Assembly (NCBI RefSeq): GCF_900048895.1
Contig: NZ_LT160639.1
Location: 315,001-379,000, forward strand
Direction: 5' to 3'
Source: Neglectibacter timonensis
Lineage (GTDB): Bacteria; Bacillota; Clostridia; Oscillospirales; Acutalibacteraceae
DNA: 64,000 nucleotides
Shown here: positions 26,821 through 35,562 of the stretch, piece after piece
Layout of the letters: each line of letters opens with the position of its first letter
Numbering within the stretch: position 1 is the stretch's first letter
Notes under the pieces: generated by a model
What the model was told of the DNA's origin: nothing
The model's input: only the letters and a program-made list of their open reading frames with translations
The model's database searches: none
Made by a program: the position numbers and the translations under genes

Positions 26821-27822
26821 TTGAAAAAAACCATTCGGGATGTCGCGGCAGCCGCAGGTGTTTCACCATCCACCGTTTCAAGATTTTTAAACAAAAACGG
26901 ATATGTCAGCGCACCGGCCTACGAACGCATCCTACAGGCAATCAAGGATCTGGACTATGCACCGAGCGCCATTGCCGTAAGCCTATCAAGAAATCAAACC
27001 AAAATTCTCGGCGTCGTGATTCCCGACATTTGCGGCACTTTCTTCAACGAAGTGGTGTATGCGGTGGAAAAAGCAGCAGAAGCTTATGGATACCGCGTAC
27101 TCCTTTGTAATTCAGACAACAATGTGGAAAAAGAGCGCAGCGCAATAGAAGAGCTGCTTTCCTATAAAGTGGGCGGCCTGGTGATTGTACCGGTAAACTT
27201 TCTTACCGACAACAATTTAAAACTGATCAACGACGTCTGGCGGGGCGGCACTCCCGTCGTCTGTGTTGACCGGGAACTGCCCGGTTTTGAAGGAGACGGG
27301 GTATACATTGACAACGAGCCCGGCCTTCATGAAATAATTGATCAGCTGGTACAGCAGGGCCACAGCAGATTCGCCGTAATCCACGAAGGGATTTCACTGC
27401 CCATTGAACAATTCCGCATTCATTCCATAGATACCGCCCTGCAAAATAATGGACTTGTTCTGCGAAAAGATTTTATTGTGGACATCCACCAGGAGACCGT
27501 CTCCTATGCCGTTCCCATTCACAGAGTCCTACAGGACCCGGAACCGCCCACCGCTGTTCTTGCGCTTTCCAGCACAGCCACAGTTTCCGCCGTATGCGCC
27601 ATCTATTCCTGCGGCAGAAAAATTCCCGACGATGTGCTTCTCGTGGGATTTGATGATTTTCACACGCTGGACGCATTTGGCTACTCTGTAGAATTTTCAC
27701 CAAAGCCGCTGGAACTGGGAACCGTGGCCGCCCGCACCCTGCTTCGTAGGCTGGAGCATCCCGGTGAAGCCAACGCCGCCCAGCGGATTGTACTTCGCAC
27801 CTGTATGCAGATAAAAAAATAG
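26821..27822 (+). CDS. LacI-family transcriptional regulator
   Basis: Sugar-responsive repressor of 333 residues. N-terminal HTH TIRDVAAAAGVSPSTVSRFL with hinge helix YAPSAIAVSLS, then a periplasmic-binding-protein-like effector domain (ILGVVIPDICGTFFNEVV... GFDDFHTLDAFGY). TTG at 26821 lies eight bases after GGAGG. It precedes a sugar ABC transporter whose promoter carries two LacI-type operators with a central CG, so it is the likely specific repressor. Confidence 0.93.
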   Translation: MKKTIRDVAAAAGVSPSTVSRFLNKNGYVSAPAYERILQAIKDLDYAPSAIAVSLSRNQTKILGVVIPDICGTFFNEVVYAVEKAAEAYGYRVLLCNSDNNVEKERSAIEELLSYKVGGLVIVPVNFLTDNNLKLINDVWRGGTPVVCVDRELPGFEGDGVYIDNEPGLHEIIDQLVQQGHSRFAVIHEGISLPIEQFRIHSIDTALQNNGLVLRKDFIVDIHQETVSYAVPIHRVLQDPEPPTAVLALSSTATVSAVCAIYSCGRKIPDDVLLVGFDDFHTLDAFGYSVEFSPKPLELGTVAARTLLRRLEHPGEANAAQRIVLRTCMQIKK

Positions 27823-27828
27823 CGCCAA

Positions 27829-27875
27829 AAATCGCCGGGTATTCTTGTTGCTGAGATGCTCCGGCGATTTCCCTT
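27829..27875 (+). terminator. Terminator after the LacI-family gene
   Basis: AAATCGCCGG (27829-27838) pairs with CCGGCGATTT (27861-27870), followed by CCCTTTT. It isolates the repressor from the transporter operon. Confidence 0.65.
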
Positions 27876-27923
27876 TTCCGGGCGCCTATTCCAGAAAAGG
27901 GAAAAGTTCCTTTGAACCAAAAT

Positions 27924-27939
27924 ATGGTATCGGTTTCAT
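27924..27939 (+). promoter_or_regulatory. LacI-type operator, upstream copy
   Basis: ATGGTATCGGTTTCAT, 15 of 16 bases identical to the operator at 28066-28081; both have the central CG expected for LacI-family sites. The pair is 142 bp apart, compatible with looping. Confidence 0.7.
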
Positions 27940-28038
27940 GTTTTCACATTACGTCTTCATATATCTCATGTACTTTTTTGAAATAATATATACTTTTTTG
28001 CTATTTTATTCTTTCAATTCGATTTCATTTAAATTATA

Positions 28039-28081
28039 TTGACAATATTATTCTAAGGTGATAGTATGGTATCGGTTCCAT
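28039..28081 (+). promoter_or_regulatory. Sugar ABC operon promoter with overlapping LacI-type operator
   Basis: -35 TTGACA (28039-28044), 17-bp spacer, -10 TAGTAT (28062-28067). The operator ATGGTATCGGTTCCAT (28066-28081) begins in the -10 and covers the start site, so binding would block initiation. Confidence 0.82.
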
Positions 28082-28117
28082 AAATGGAATTTTATTTTAT
28101 ATGAGGAGTGAAATGAA

Positions 28118-29446
28118 ATGAAAAGAAACCGTACCCTAGCCGGAGCGCTTGCCTTAATTCTGATTTGCAGCGCTTTTCTGTTTTCCGGCTGCAGCAGCAA
28201 ACCATCGGGTTCTGCCTCTTCTCCGAAAGAGACAAGCTCGGAGGGAAAGAGCACGGAGAAGAAGGTTACCCTGGAGTACTACTCTTGGGGGGACGAAGAT
28301 GCCTACATGCCCGAAATCGTAGACGCCTTCAATTCCCAAAGCACATCCACGCAAGTAAATCTAACCATCGTTCCCACCTCGGGCGGCACCGAATACGAAG
28401 ACAAGATCGTGGCCCTTCTGGCCAGCGGAGCCGACATGGACTTATTCGGCGCCAGCACGGTAAAGCTTTTCATCAAATACCGGGACGCGGGCAATCTCAG
28501 CGACATGACGGATGCCATTCAGAAAGCCGGTATCGATCTGAACCAATATGGGGATGACTTTCAAAGTACGCTGAAGGACGGAAAATGTTATGCCCTTCCC
28601 TACCGCTTTACCGCACAGGCACTTTTTTACAACAAGAAGATCTTCGATGCTGAAGGGATCTCCTACCCGGAACAACTGACTTGGGAGGAATATGCCAAGC
28701 TGGCAAAACAGCTTACCAAGACCCGGGATGACGGCACTGTGCAGTGGGGCGGATTCCTTCCCACATGGCTCGGCGAGCCGATCATGGCAGTTCAGATGGG
28801 CTCCAGCGTATTGGATGAGGATACCGGGCCGCTGAAGCAATGGCTGGGATTTTTAGGACAGATCTATAACGAAGACAAGTCCCATATGAGCTTTGAAGAG
28901 ATGAACAGTACGTCTACCGATTGGCTGAAAATTTTCCTGAACGGCGATGTAGCCCTGCTCCCCAACGGCGAATGGACCATTGGCAACGCCCAGAAAGAAC
29001 TTAAGGACAATCCTGATCTTGCAGGAAAGTGTGAAATCGGCGTCACCTACATGCCTCTTCCCGATTCCGTAAAGGACCCGGTCACCGTGGGCGGGCACAA
29101 CACCTTTATTATGATCAACAGCCGCAGTGAAAAGTTTGACAATGCCTTTGAATTCGTCCAGTACCTCACAGGGCCGGAGGGAGCCGAATATCTGGTCAAA
29201 GGCGGCATGCTTCCTTCCTATTCGGACGATTCCATCACAAAACTCTATCAGGAAACAGCCAAGCTGGACAGCACAGACGCCTTTTTCCAAACAAAAACCC
29301 GCTACGAAAGCGAACCAGTTGCGATTTTTTCGGAAATCGATACCATCTGGCGCGAAGAGAAGGAACTTTATCTGATTGGAGAAAAAACGCTGGACGAGGC
29401 TATCTCGAGTTTTGCCGAACGTAGGGAACCCATACTCAATCCGTAA
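28118..29446 (+). CDS. Sugar ABC transporter substrate-binding lipoprotein
   Basis: Extracytoplasmic solute receptor of the CUT1 (MalE/UgpB) family, 442 residues. The signal peptide ends in lipobox FSGC with the lipid-modified cysteine at 25, followed by a Ser-rich linker; the mature domain starts VTLEYYSWGDEDAYMPEI and has the two-lobed solute-binding pattern. The ligand cannot be told; the flanking genes point to a plant or host oligosaccharide. The start follows GAGGAGTGAAATGAA. First gene of a three-gene operon; a GC-rich hairpin after it may raise its level relative to the permeases. Confidence 0.93.
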   Translation: MKRNRTLAGALALILICSAFLFSGCSSKPSGSASSPKETSSEGKSTEKKVTLEYYSWGDEDAYMPEIVDAFNSQSTSTQVNLTIVPTSGGTEYEDKIVALLASGADMDLFGASTVKLFIKYRDAGNLSDMTDAIQKAGIDLNQYGDDFQSTLKDGKCYALPYRFTAQALFYNKKIFDAEGISYPEQLTWEEYAKLAKQLTKTRDDGTVQWGGFLPTWLGEPIMAVQMGSSVLDEDTGPLKQWLGFLGQIYNEDKSHMSFEEMNSTSTDWLKIFLNGDVALLPNGEWTIGNAQKELKDNPDLAGKCEIGVTYMPLPDSVKDPVTVGGHNTFIMINSRSEKFDNAFEFVQYLTGPEGAEYLVKGGMLPSYSDDSITKLYQETAKLDSTDAFFQTKTRYESEPVAIFSEIDTIWREEKELYLIGEKTLDEAISSFAERREPILNP

Positions 29447-29454
29447 AACAGCGG

Positions 29455-29480
29455 GGAGCGGCCGCGCTTTCGGCCGCTCC
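29455..29480 (+). promoter_or_regulatory. Intra-operon hairpin after the binding-protein gene
   Basis: GGAGCGGCCG (29455-29464) pairs perfectly with CGGCCGCTCC (29471-29480), not followed by a T run. Likely an mRNA-stabilising or partial-attenuation hairpin. Confidence 0.65.
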
Positions 29481-29508
29481 TACATTGTAATAGACAGGGG
29501 GTTTTTTT

Positions 29509-30420
29509 GTGATCTCCAGATCCATAAGGAAAAACAGGCGGTACACGCTGCGGGAAAATCTGACCGGATGGGTTTTCCTGCTTCCCGCACTGGCTGGTTT
29601 TCTCTTTTTCTTTCTCCTTCCCATCATCGCCGGCGTCATGTTCAGCTTTTCGGATTACACCGGATTCAACCTGGACAGCCTCCAGTTCGTAGGACTTTCC
29701 AATTACCAGAAGATGTTCTCCGACGATTACTTTCTTCAAGCACTGCGCAACAATGTCGTTTATGCATTGTTGTTCACACCGCTCACCCTGATTCTTGCTC
29801 TGTTTTTTGCTTCCACACTGAACCGTGTGGTTTTTGGAAGAAAGTTTTTTCGAATTTGTTTTTTTCTTCCCTATATTTCATCAATGGTATCTATCGCCGT
29901 TGTCTGGAAACTGATCTTCAACCCCACCGGAGGTCCCTTGAATCTCCTGTTGGCGGGCATTGGGATTGCGGAACCTCCAAAATGGTTGATGTCCTCAAAC
30001 TGGGCGCTTTACGCGGTCATCATCATTTCCGTCTGGAAGAGCTTCGGTTATTACATGCTGATCCTGCTGGCGGGCATGCAGACAATTCCCAGTTATCTCT
30101 ATGAAGCGGCAGAAATCGACGGGGCATCCTCCTTTCAGCGATACCGGAAGATCACCCTTCCGCTGCTCTCCCCCACCATTTTCCTCTGCATCGTGATGCT
30201 TCTCATCAATTCTTTCCAGGTCTTTGACCTGGTAAGTGTTCTTACAAAAGGCGGTCCTGGCTACGCCACGCAGGTCTTGGTGTTCCGGATATACACAGAG
30301 GCCTTTACTTATTCCAGGATGGGATATGCTTCAGCGATCGCCTATTTTCTGTTTCTTATCGTGCTTGTGATCACGATTATCCAGTTTATCGGCCAGAAAT
30401 ACTGGGTTCACTATGAGTGA
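29509..30420 (+). CDS. Sugar ABC transporter permease (MalF/UgpA-like)
   Basis: CUT1 membrane subunit of 303 residues with six membrane helices. Begins with a basic N-terminus then LTGWVFLLPALAGFLFFFLL. The cytoplasmic EAA loop for the ATPase is visible as YEAAEIDGASSFQRYRKITLPLL. GTG at 29509 follows a G-rich tract. Works with the next gene as a heterodimer. Confidence 0.93.
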   Translation: MISRSIRKNRRYTLRENLTGWVFLLPALAGFLFFFLLPIIAGVMFSFSDYTGFNLDSLQFVGLSNYQKMFSDDYFLQALRNNVVYALLFTPLTLILALFFASTLNRVVFGRKFFRICFFLPYISSMVSIAVVWKLIFNPTGGPLNLLLAGIGIAEPPKWLMSSNWALYAVIIISVWKSFGYYMLILLAGMQTIPSYLYEAAEIDGASSFQRYRKITLPLLSPTIFLCIVMLLINSFQVFDLVSVLTKGGPGYATQVLVFRIYTEAFTYSRMGYASAIAYFLFLIVLVITIIQFIGQKYWVHYE

Positions 30421-30453
30421 TTCCATTTTTCCCCGAATCGGAGGTGTCTCCCT

Positions 30454-31287
30454 TTGACAGTAAAACGCAAGTTCAGACTGCGCAATCTTCCTTTTACCAT
30501 TTTGCTGTTGCTTCTTGTTTTCTTTACTATCTTTCCTTTTCTCTGGATGATCTCAACCTCGCTGAAATACGATGCGCAGGTATTCACCAACCCCATCCAA
30601 TGGATTCCCAATCCCGTCAACTGGAATAACTACCTGCGAGTATGGCAGGATATCCCCTTCCTGACCTATTACAAAAACACAGCCATTGTGTCGGTTTGTG
30701 GAACAGCCTTGCAGGTACTCTGCTGTTCCCTGGCTGCCTATGCCTTTGCAAAGCTGCGTTTCTTTGGGAAAAACGCGCTTTTCCTGGTCTTTTTGGCAAC
30801 CATGATGGTGCCCTGGCATACCATCATGATTCCGCAGTATATTTTGATGGGCCAATTCCATATGACAGATAGGCTTGTCACCCTCATTCTCATGCAGGCG
30901 TTCAGTGCCTTCGGTATTTTTTTGATGCGGCAGTTTTTTATGGGCCTGCCCAATGAACTGCGGGAAGCGGGAAAAATCGACGGAGCAGGGGAATTCCGGA
31001 TTTTCTGGCAGATCATGCTGCCCCAGGCCACACCCGGTATTGCCACTTTGACCATTTTTACCTTTATCGGACAATGGAACGATTACATTTCCCCGCTGAT
31101 TTATCTCAACAGCCCAGAACTCTATACACTGCAGCTGGGATTAAAAATGTTTGCAGGGCAATACACCATGCAGTACGCCCTGACCATGGCGGGAACCGTA
31201 TGCGCCATGGTGCCGATTTTTCTGGTCTATCTCATCTTCGAGAAGCAAATCACCCAGGGGATTGCCTTTACAGGCATGAAGGGTTAA
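30454..31287 (+). CDS. Sugar ABC transporter permease (MalG/UgpE-like)
   Basis: Second CUT1 membrane subunit, 277 residues, six helices. The EAA loop is ELREAGKIDGAGEFRIFWQI, and the C-terminus ends KQITQGIAFTGMKG as in this family. TTG at 30454 follows CGGAGGTG. No ATP-binding gene follows, so a shared MsiK/MsmK-type ATPase encoded elsewhere probably energises the system. Confidence 0.93.
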   Translation: MTVKRKFRLRNLPFTILLLLLVFFTIFPFLWMISTSLKYDAQVFTNPIQWIPNPVNWNNYLRVWQDIPFLTYYKNTAIVSVCGTALQVLCCSLAAYAFAKLRFFGKNALFLVFLATMMVPWHTIMIPQYILMGQFHMTDRLVTLILMQAFSAFGIFLMRQFFMGLPNELREAGKIDGAGEFRIFWQIMLPQATPGIATLTIFTFIGQWNDYISPLIYLNSPELYTLQLGLKMFAGQYTMQYALTMAGTVCAMVPIFLVYLIFEKQITQGIAFTGMKG

Positions 31288-31308
31288 ATTTTTGAACTTT
31301 TCAACAAC

Positions 31309-31341
31309 AAAGCCGGAAGCCTGCAGCAGGCTTCCGGCTTT
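31309..31341 (+). terminator. Terminator of the sugar ABC operon
   Basis: A 15-bp GC-rich stem (31309-31323 with 31327-31341) followed by GCTCTG; strong stem, weak T tract. Confidence 0.7.
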
Positions 31342-31426
31342 GCTCTGCCCTTCGATATTCTTTTAGAGGCAGATCAGTCTTCCTAAGTCATCCTGTACTT
31401 TTCTCTTCCTTTCCGGAAAAGCCCGG

Positions 31427-32242
31427 TCAATTCAGCAGGAACCGTAAAAACTCCCCATTAAACCGTTCCAATTCATCATAAAAAACACCATGGCCGCTCT
31501 TTTCGAAGGGGATCAGTTCTGAGCAGGGAATATGCTGATGCTGATATTCTCCCAGCGCGTAAGGGACCACCTCGTCTTGTTTTCCATGAAAAATTGCCGT
31601 AGGCACATGGACGCTTTCAAGGTCCTTTCTTCCGTCTTCATTCCGGAGGGAACAGGCAGTTCTGATCGTTGCATTCTGCGAAGCTTCTTCTGAGATTCCC
31701 TGAAACCAGTTCAGAACCGCTTCACTGTGAGGGGTATAGAGCAGCTGTCTGCTGAATTTTTCACTGAACCGGGCCCTATCCGTCTCTATTTCCTCAATAA
31801 GCTGATCCACTTGGGACGGCTCCATCCCAAGTGGAAAATCCGGAGAACAAGTAAACCTTGGGGCTGCGGCTGCAAGAAGGGCCAATTTCCGTACACCGTA
31901 TCCACGATGGCGCCGCATATACCGCAAGACAATTGCTCCGCCCATGGAAAAACCCACAAGAACAAAACGGCACAGTCCCAACGATTTTACCACAGCATAT
32001 ACGGCGTCGGACAGGCAATCATAGCTATATCCACAGGCAGGCGCGTCCGATCTGCCAAAACCGGGCAGATCCATCGTCACCACCCGGAAACCGTGTTCCA
32101 ACAGCAGACGCTCCTGATATTCATACATTTTTGCCGAAAGCGGCCAGCCGTGCACCATCAGCACTTCACGTTTTCCGCAGGGATTGGGGTCGTAAACCGC
32201 AATTTTCACCCCGTCTATTCCTCGAATAAGCTGCATGGGCAT
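31427..32242 (-). CDS. Alpha/beta hydrolase
   Basis: Single-domain hydrolase of 271 residues, similar to non-haem chloroperoxidase/arylesterase-type proteins. The catalytic triad is visible: nucleophile Ser in VGFSMGGAI, Asp in HGKQDEVVP and His in KSGHGVF; the oxyanion-hole motif is MVHGWPLS. No signal peptide, so cytosolic. Substrate unknown. ATG at 32242 and at 32236 are both possible; the second has the better spacing to AAGGAG. Convergent with the sugar ABC operon. Confidence 0.88.
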   Translation of the reverse strand: MPMQLIRGIDGVKIAVYDPNPCGKREVLMVHGWPLSAKMYEYQERLLLEHGFRVVTMDLPGFGRSDAPACGYSYDCLSDAVYAVVKSLGLCRFVLVGFSMGGAIVLRYMRRHRGYGVRKLALLAAAAPRFTCSPDFPLGMEPSQVDQLIEEIETDRARFSEKFSRQLLYTPHSEAVLNWFQGISEEASQNATIRTACSLRNEDGRKDLESVHVPTAIFHGKQDEVVPYALGEYQHQHIPCSELIPFEKSGHGVFYDELERFNGEFLRFLLN

Positions 32243-32296
32243 TCACTCCTTCCTACCATACTTTAGTGGCGTTGTGGAGAGGGATACCGCAGCAAA

Positions 32297-32388
32297 AATA
32301 ACCATACCTGCGGCGGGCAAACCGCGCCTCCTGGCCTCTGCAGCTTTTCATCCGCCCTCCACGCGCCGCTGGCTTCAGCGGCTATTGT
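32297..32388 (-). repeat. Intergenic ~90-bp repeat, copy C (inverted)
   Basis: Read leftward it matches copies A and B at 26578-26762: ACAATAGCCGC at its start, GAAGCCAGCGGCG shared with B, AAAAGCTGCAGAGG, and TGCCCGCCGCAGGTATGG shared with A. It fills much of the 347-bp gap between the hydrolase and asparaginase genes; nothing else is seen there. Confidence 0.75.
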
Positions 32389-32589
32389 CCCATAGTCGTT
32401 ATGGGATCACAACGCGAATCTAAATTTCTATTTTTTGATGGGTGCCCTTTTATTGCCGGTCTTCCTCCCATTCTATGTACTCATCGTTCAAATTGATCCC
32501 CGGCGAAAAAACTCTTTCGTTAATCCGCCTTTTGGGGTAGAATAAAGGCGGTGGAAATGTTCTGATACTTCCGCCGGAAAGGCGCTGGG

Positions 32590-33573
32590 ATGCCGATGAA
32601 AAAAATTTTGCTGCTCTCCACAGGAGGCACCATTGCCTCACGCAAAACAGAACAGGGACTTGCCCCTAAACTGACGCCCGAGGAGCTTCTGGCCTTTTTG
32701 CCGCAGCCCGGCAGCTTCTGCCAGATAGACACCATGCAGCTTCTGAATCTGGACAGCACCAACATCTGCCCCGAGCATTGGCTGATCCTCTCTCAGACCA
32801 TTGAAGAACAATACAGCAGCTATGATGGCTTCGTCATCTGTCACGGAACAGATACCCTGGCCTATACGGCTTCGGCTCTCTCTTATCTGATACAGCATAC
32901 CCGGAAGCCTATCGTGCTCACAGGCGCCCAGCGGCCCATAGACGCGGAAAGTACCGACGCCAGAACCAATCTCATGGACAGCCTGCGTTACGCCTGTTCC
33001 GGGGAAAGCGGAGTCTGCATTGTGTTCGGCGGCCATGTCATTGCAGGTACCCGGGCCAGAAAGATGCGCACGAAAAGCTACAATGCCTTTACAAGTTTGA
33101 ATTTTCCCGAGTTGGCTTCCGTCCGGGACGGACGGGTAATCCGCTATATTCCTTGGGGAGAGGCCGAAGAACCAAGGTTCTGCCACCAGCTCAACACCCG
33201 GGTTTGCCTGCTCAAGCTGACGCCGGGTATGCCGGCGAAGTCGCTTTCCTCCGTGGGGGAGTTGTGCGATGGGCTGATTATCGAAAGTTACGGCGTCGGC
33301 GGTATACCTGATGCCTATCTCTATGAGCTGGAAAAATTGATCAAAGCCGGAAAAACCATCGTTATGGCCACACAGGTTCCCCAGGAAGGCAGCGATTTGT
33401 CGGTTTATCAGGTGGGGTACAAAATCAAAACACAGTATCAGCTGCTGGAAAGCTACGATATGACGCTAGAATCCACCGTCACCAAATTGATGTGGGTTCT
33501 GGGACAGACAAATGAGCCGCAGGAGATCCGCGAGCTGTTCTACTCTACCATTAATTTTGACATCCTTTTTTAG
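32590..33573 (+). CDS. ansA: L-asparaginase, type I (AnsA-like)
   Basis: Hydrolyses asparagine to aspartate and ammonia. The 327-residue cytosolic protein has the N-terminal catalytic threonine motif LLLSTGGTIAS, the second threonine motif CHGTDTLAYTAS, and the conserved LTGAQRPIDAESTDARTNL segment. There is no signal peptide, which favours the type I cytosolic form. Starts at ATGCCGATG; either ATG is possible. Monocistronic, ended by the hairpin at 33603-33655. Confidence 0.93.
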   Translation: MPMKKILLLSTGGTIASRKTEQGLAPKLTPEELLAFLPQPGSFCQIDTMQLLNLDSTNICPEHWLILSQTIEEQYSSYDGFVICHGTDTLAYTASALSYLIQHTRKPIVLTGAQRPIDAESTDARTNLMDSLRYACSGESGVCIVFGGHVIAGTRARKMRTKSYNAFTSLNFPELASVRDGRVIRYIPWGEAEEPRFCHQLNTRVCLLKLTPGMPAKSLSSVGELCDGLIIESYGVGGIPDAYLYELEKLIKAGKTIVMATQVPQEGSDLSVYQVGYKIKTQYQLLESYDMTLESTVTKLMWVLGQTNEPQEIRELFYSTINFDILF

Positions 33574-33602
33574 AGCTGTCTTTTTCCAAAATTTATGAAA
33601 GA

Positions 33603-33655
33603 AAAACGCACTCCGGGAAACGGCTGAAAAAGCCGCCTCCACCGGAGTGCGTTTT
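33603..33655. terminator. Terminator between ansA and the DUF4097 gene
   Basis: AAAACGCACTCCGG (33603-33616) pairs with CCGGAGTGCGTTTT (33642-33655) with an inner small hairpin in the loop; works on both strands. Confidence 0.88.
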
Positions 33656-33685
33656 ATTGGATCAACGGAATACAACGGCTTCTCC

Positions 33686-34975
33686 TCAGAGGTTTACCTG
33701 ACGGATTTCCATGGAGCCGGACATGGTATTCAGCGTATATTCCGCATCGCCGGATGCGAATATCGCTTTTCCCTTCCGGCCTCCCACGTCTCCCCTAACG
33801 GGAAAATCTGTAGTAAAATTGCCCGACATACTGGAATATTTCGCGGTAAACCCTTGGTTTTCCGGCAGTCTCAGGGAAATCTTTCCGGAAGTGGTCTTCA
33901 ACTCTGCCTCTTCCGGACACTGTGCCACCTGCAGTGCGATGCTGCCTGAGACAGATTTAATATGGAAGTTTTCTGCGTTTCCATAGGCATCGATGGAACC
34001 GGAAACCGTGGAAACTTTCACATCCTCTGCCGCTAAACCGGCCAGTTCCACCCGGCCGGAGGTACCCGTTACCGACAGATCCTCTGCAGAAATGTTCTGT
34101 GCCGTCACCCTACCGGAAACAGAGCCGAGCTTCAGGTCTTCCGCGAAGACATTCACCGCTGTCACTTTTCCCGAGGTGGAGGAAAGGGAAACATCCTCAC
34201 CGGCAATATCGGAAACATAGATATCTCCCGATACATTGGAACAGCGTACATTTTCCAAATGGGCGGCCGCCTTCCTTGGCAATTCTACCACCAGATGCTT
34301 TCCACGGTTGACCACCATGCCGAACACATTCTTCTCCCTGCTCCAGCGGATCTGTAGTTTTTCCTCCGCAATCCGCATCCAAAGCCGCTGTCCCTCTTCC
34401 AATGGGTACTTGGAGTATTCCGTCACCCGTACGGTGCTTCCGTCATAGGGACGGAGTTCCACAGGCCCGCTGACCCAGGAGATATCAATCTCTTCCAGGT
34501 CCTCGACCCCGCCTTCGGCAGAATAATCTGTCTCTCCTGCCATAGGCGGCGGACAGCTTTCGCACACGTTTCCCTCCCGCTGAGGAGGCAGGGGAGGCAG
34601 AGACAGCGCGTGATTCCCGTGAGAGTCCGGACGGCCCGCGTCTAAATCCGTTCCCTTTTTCCCAACCATGGTGGTGATAATTTTATCTGCCACATCAGAA
34701 AGAGAATACGCAGCCTGCTCCATGGCGCCGGAAATTTTTTCACCCAAACCTGCCAGCTTTTGATCCACAACAGCAGTAATCGGCGCTGCCTGCGTTTCCG
34801 CCGGCGCATCTGTCTTTGGCCTTATCTCCTCCGCAGGCGGCTGCAATTTCGGTTCCTCAGACGCCGGAATCGTCTTCTCCTCTTCACCCAAGGCTTCCAA
34901 AATCCGCAACGCATCCTCCGATGTGATCTTCCCTTCTTGCAGCATTTCCAGCACTCTGCGCCGTTCCTCACTCAT
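33686..34975 (-). CDS. DUF4097 beta-helix protein with N-terminal SHOCT-like module
   Basis: A 429-residue protein with a short helical N-terminal module (RRRVLEMLQEGKITSEDALR), an acidic/Pro-rich linker, and a C-terminal right-handed beta-helix of repeated strands (SSTSGKVTAVN, GSVSGRVTAQN, TGTSGRVELAG, STVSGSIDAYG, KSVSGSIALQV). This is the DUF4097 architecture of YvlB-type proteins, thought to respond to envelope stress; function is not established. ATG at 34975 follows AAAGGTGGG and overlaps the upstream gene's stop region, so the pair is coupled. An in-frame GTG at 34987 is the less likely start. Confidence 0.85.
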   Translation of the reverse strand: MSEERRRVLEMLQEGKITSEDALRILEALGEEEKTIPASEEPKLQPPAEEIRPKTDAPAETQAAPITAVVDQKLAGLGEKISGAMEQAAYSLSDVADKIITTMVGKKGTDLDAGRPDSHGNHALSLPPLPPQREGNVCESCPPPMAGETDYSAEGGVEDLEEIDISWVSGPVELRPYDGSTVRVTEYSKYPLEEGQRLWMRIAEEKLQIRWSREKNVFGMVVNRGKHLVVELPRKAAAHLENVRCSNVSGDIYVSDIAGEDVSLSSTSGKVTAVNVFAEDLKLGSVSGRVTAQNISAEDLSVTGTSGRVELAGLAAEDVKVSTVSGSIDAYGNAENFHIKSVSGSIALQVAQCPEEAELKTTSGKISLRLPENQGFTAKYSSMSGNFTTDFPVRGDVGGRKGKAIFASGDAEYTLNTMSGSMEIRQVNL

Positions 34976-34976
34976 G

Positions 34977-35387
34977 TCATTTCCCACCTTTCAATTGATT
35001 CAAAGCTTCGATCGCCGTGTCTACGTCGATTTCTCCTCCGGAAAGCCTTTCCAGGATTTCCGCTTTTTCCTCTTCCTGTCTCACTGCCCGTAGCTCCGGC
35101 CTTTCATCCAGATTCAGAGCGGTAAGAGCAGCATCCAGCATGTTTTTAACCGTGGGATAGCTGACCCCCAAGGCTTTCTCTACCTCCTTGATAGAGCCTC
35201 TGCACCGAAGAAAGGTCTCCACAAACTGCAGATGCTTTTCCTCCAGCGTGCAAAAACGGCAGGGGGCGAACTGTCCATTTAACTCCGTCCCGCAATGCCC
35301 GCATCTCAGGCGAGTTACCTCCATGGTCTGTCCGCATACCGGACATTGTGCCGGCGCATGATAGTTTTGTTTCCGCACATGTTCCAT
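34977..35387 (-). CDS. DUF2089 zinc-ribbon/HTH regulator
   Basis: The 136 residues hold two zinc-knuckle pairs (CPVCG, CGHCG), a third Cys pair (CRFC), a predicted HTH (GSIKEVEKALGVSYPTVKNM) and a C-terminal helical module (LERLSGGEIDVDTAIEALNQ) that closely resembles the N-terminus of the next protein. DUF2089 proteins are putative transcription regulators that pair with DUF4097 genes. Preceded by a perfect consensus promoter. Confidence 0.88.
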   Translation of the reverse strand: MEHVRKQNYHAPAQCPVCGQTMEVTRLRCGHCGTELNGQFAPCRFCTLEEKHLQFVETFLRCRGSIKEVEKALGVSYPTVKNMLDAALTALNLDERPELRAVRQEEEKAEILERLSGGEIDVDTAIEALNQLKGGK

Positions 35388-35422
35388 TTTTTTCGCACCA
35401 CTCTTTCCTATCTTTTGTCCGC

Positions 35423-35451
35423 ATTATAAAGCTAATAATTAATATTGTCAA
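35423..35451 (-). promoter_or_regulatory. Consensus promoter of the DUF2089-DUF4097 operon
   Basis: Leftward TTGACA (35446-35451), 17-bp spacer, TATAAT (35423-35428): a perfect sigma-A promoter within an AT-rich stretch. Confidence 0.92.
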
Positions 35452-35505
35452 TACATTTGCTTAATATTTTTAATTTATTAATTAATTTATTTTATTTTAA
35501 TTCCA

Positions 35506-35550
35506 AAAAAGAAGCATTCTAGCGTAAAATCTGCTTGAATGCTTCTTTTT
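35506..35550. terminator. Terminator of the AraC-linked operon
   Basis: AAAAAGAAGCATTC (35506-35519) pairs with GAATGCTTCTTTTT (35537-35550); T runs on both strands. It lies just beyond the leftward GNAT gene. Confidence 0.88.
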
Positions 35551-35562
35551 TTCTATTAAGAA

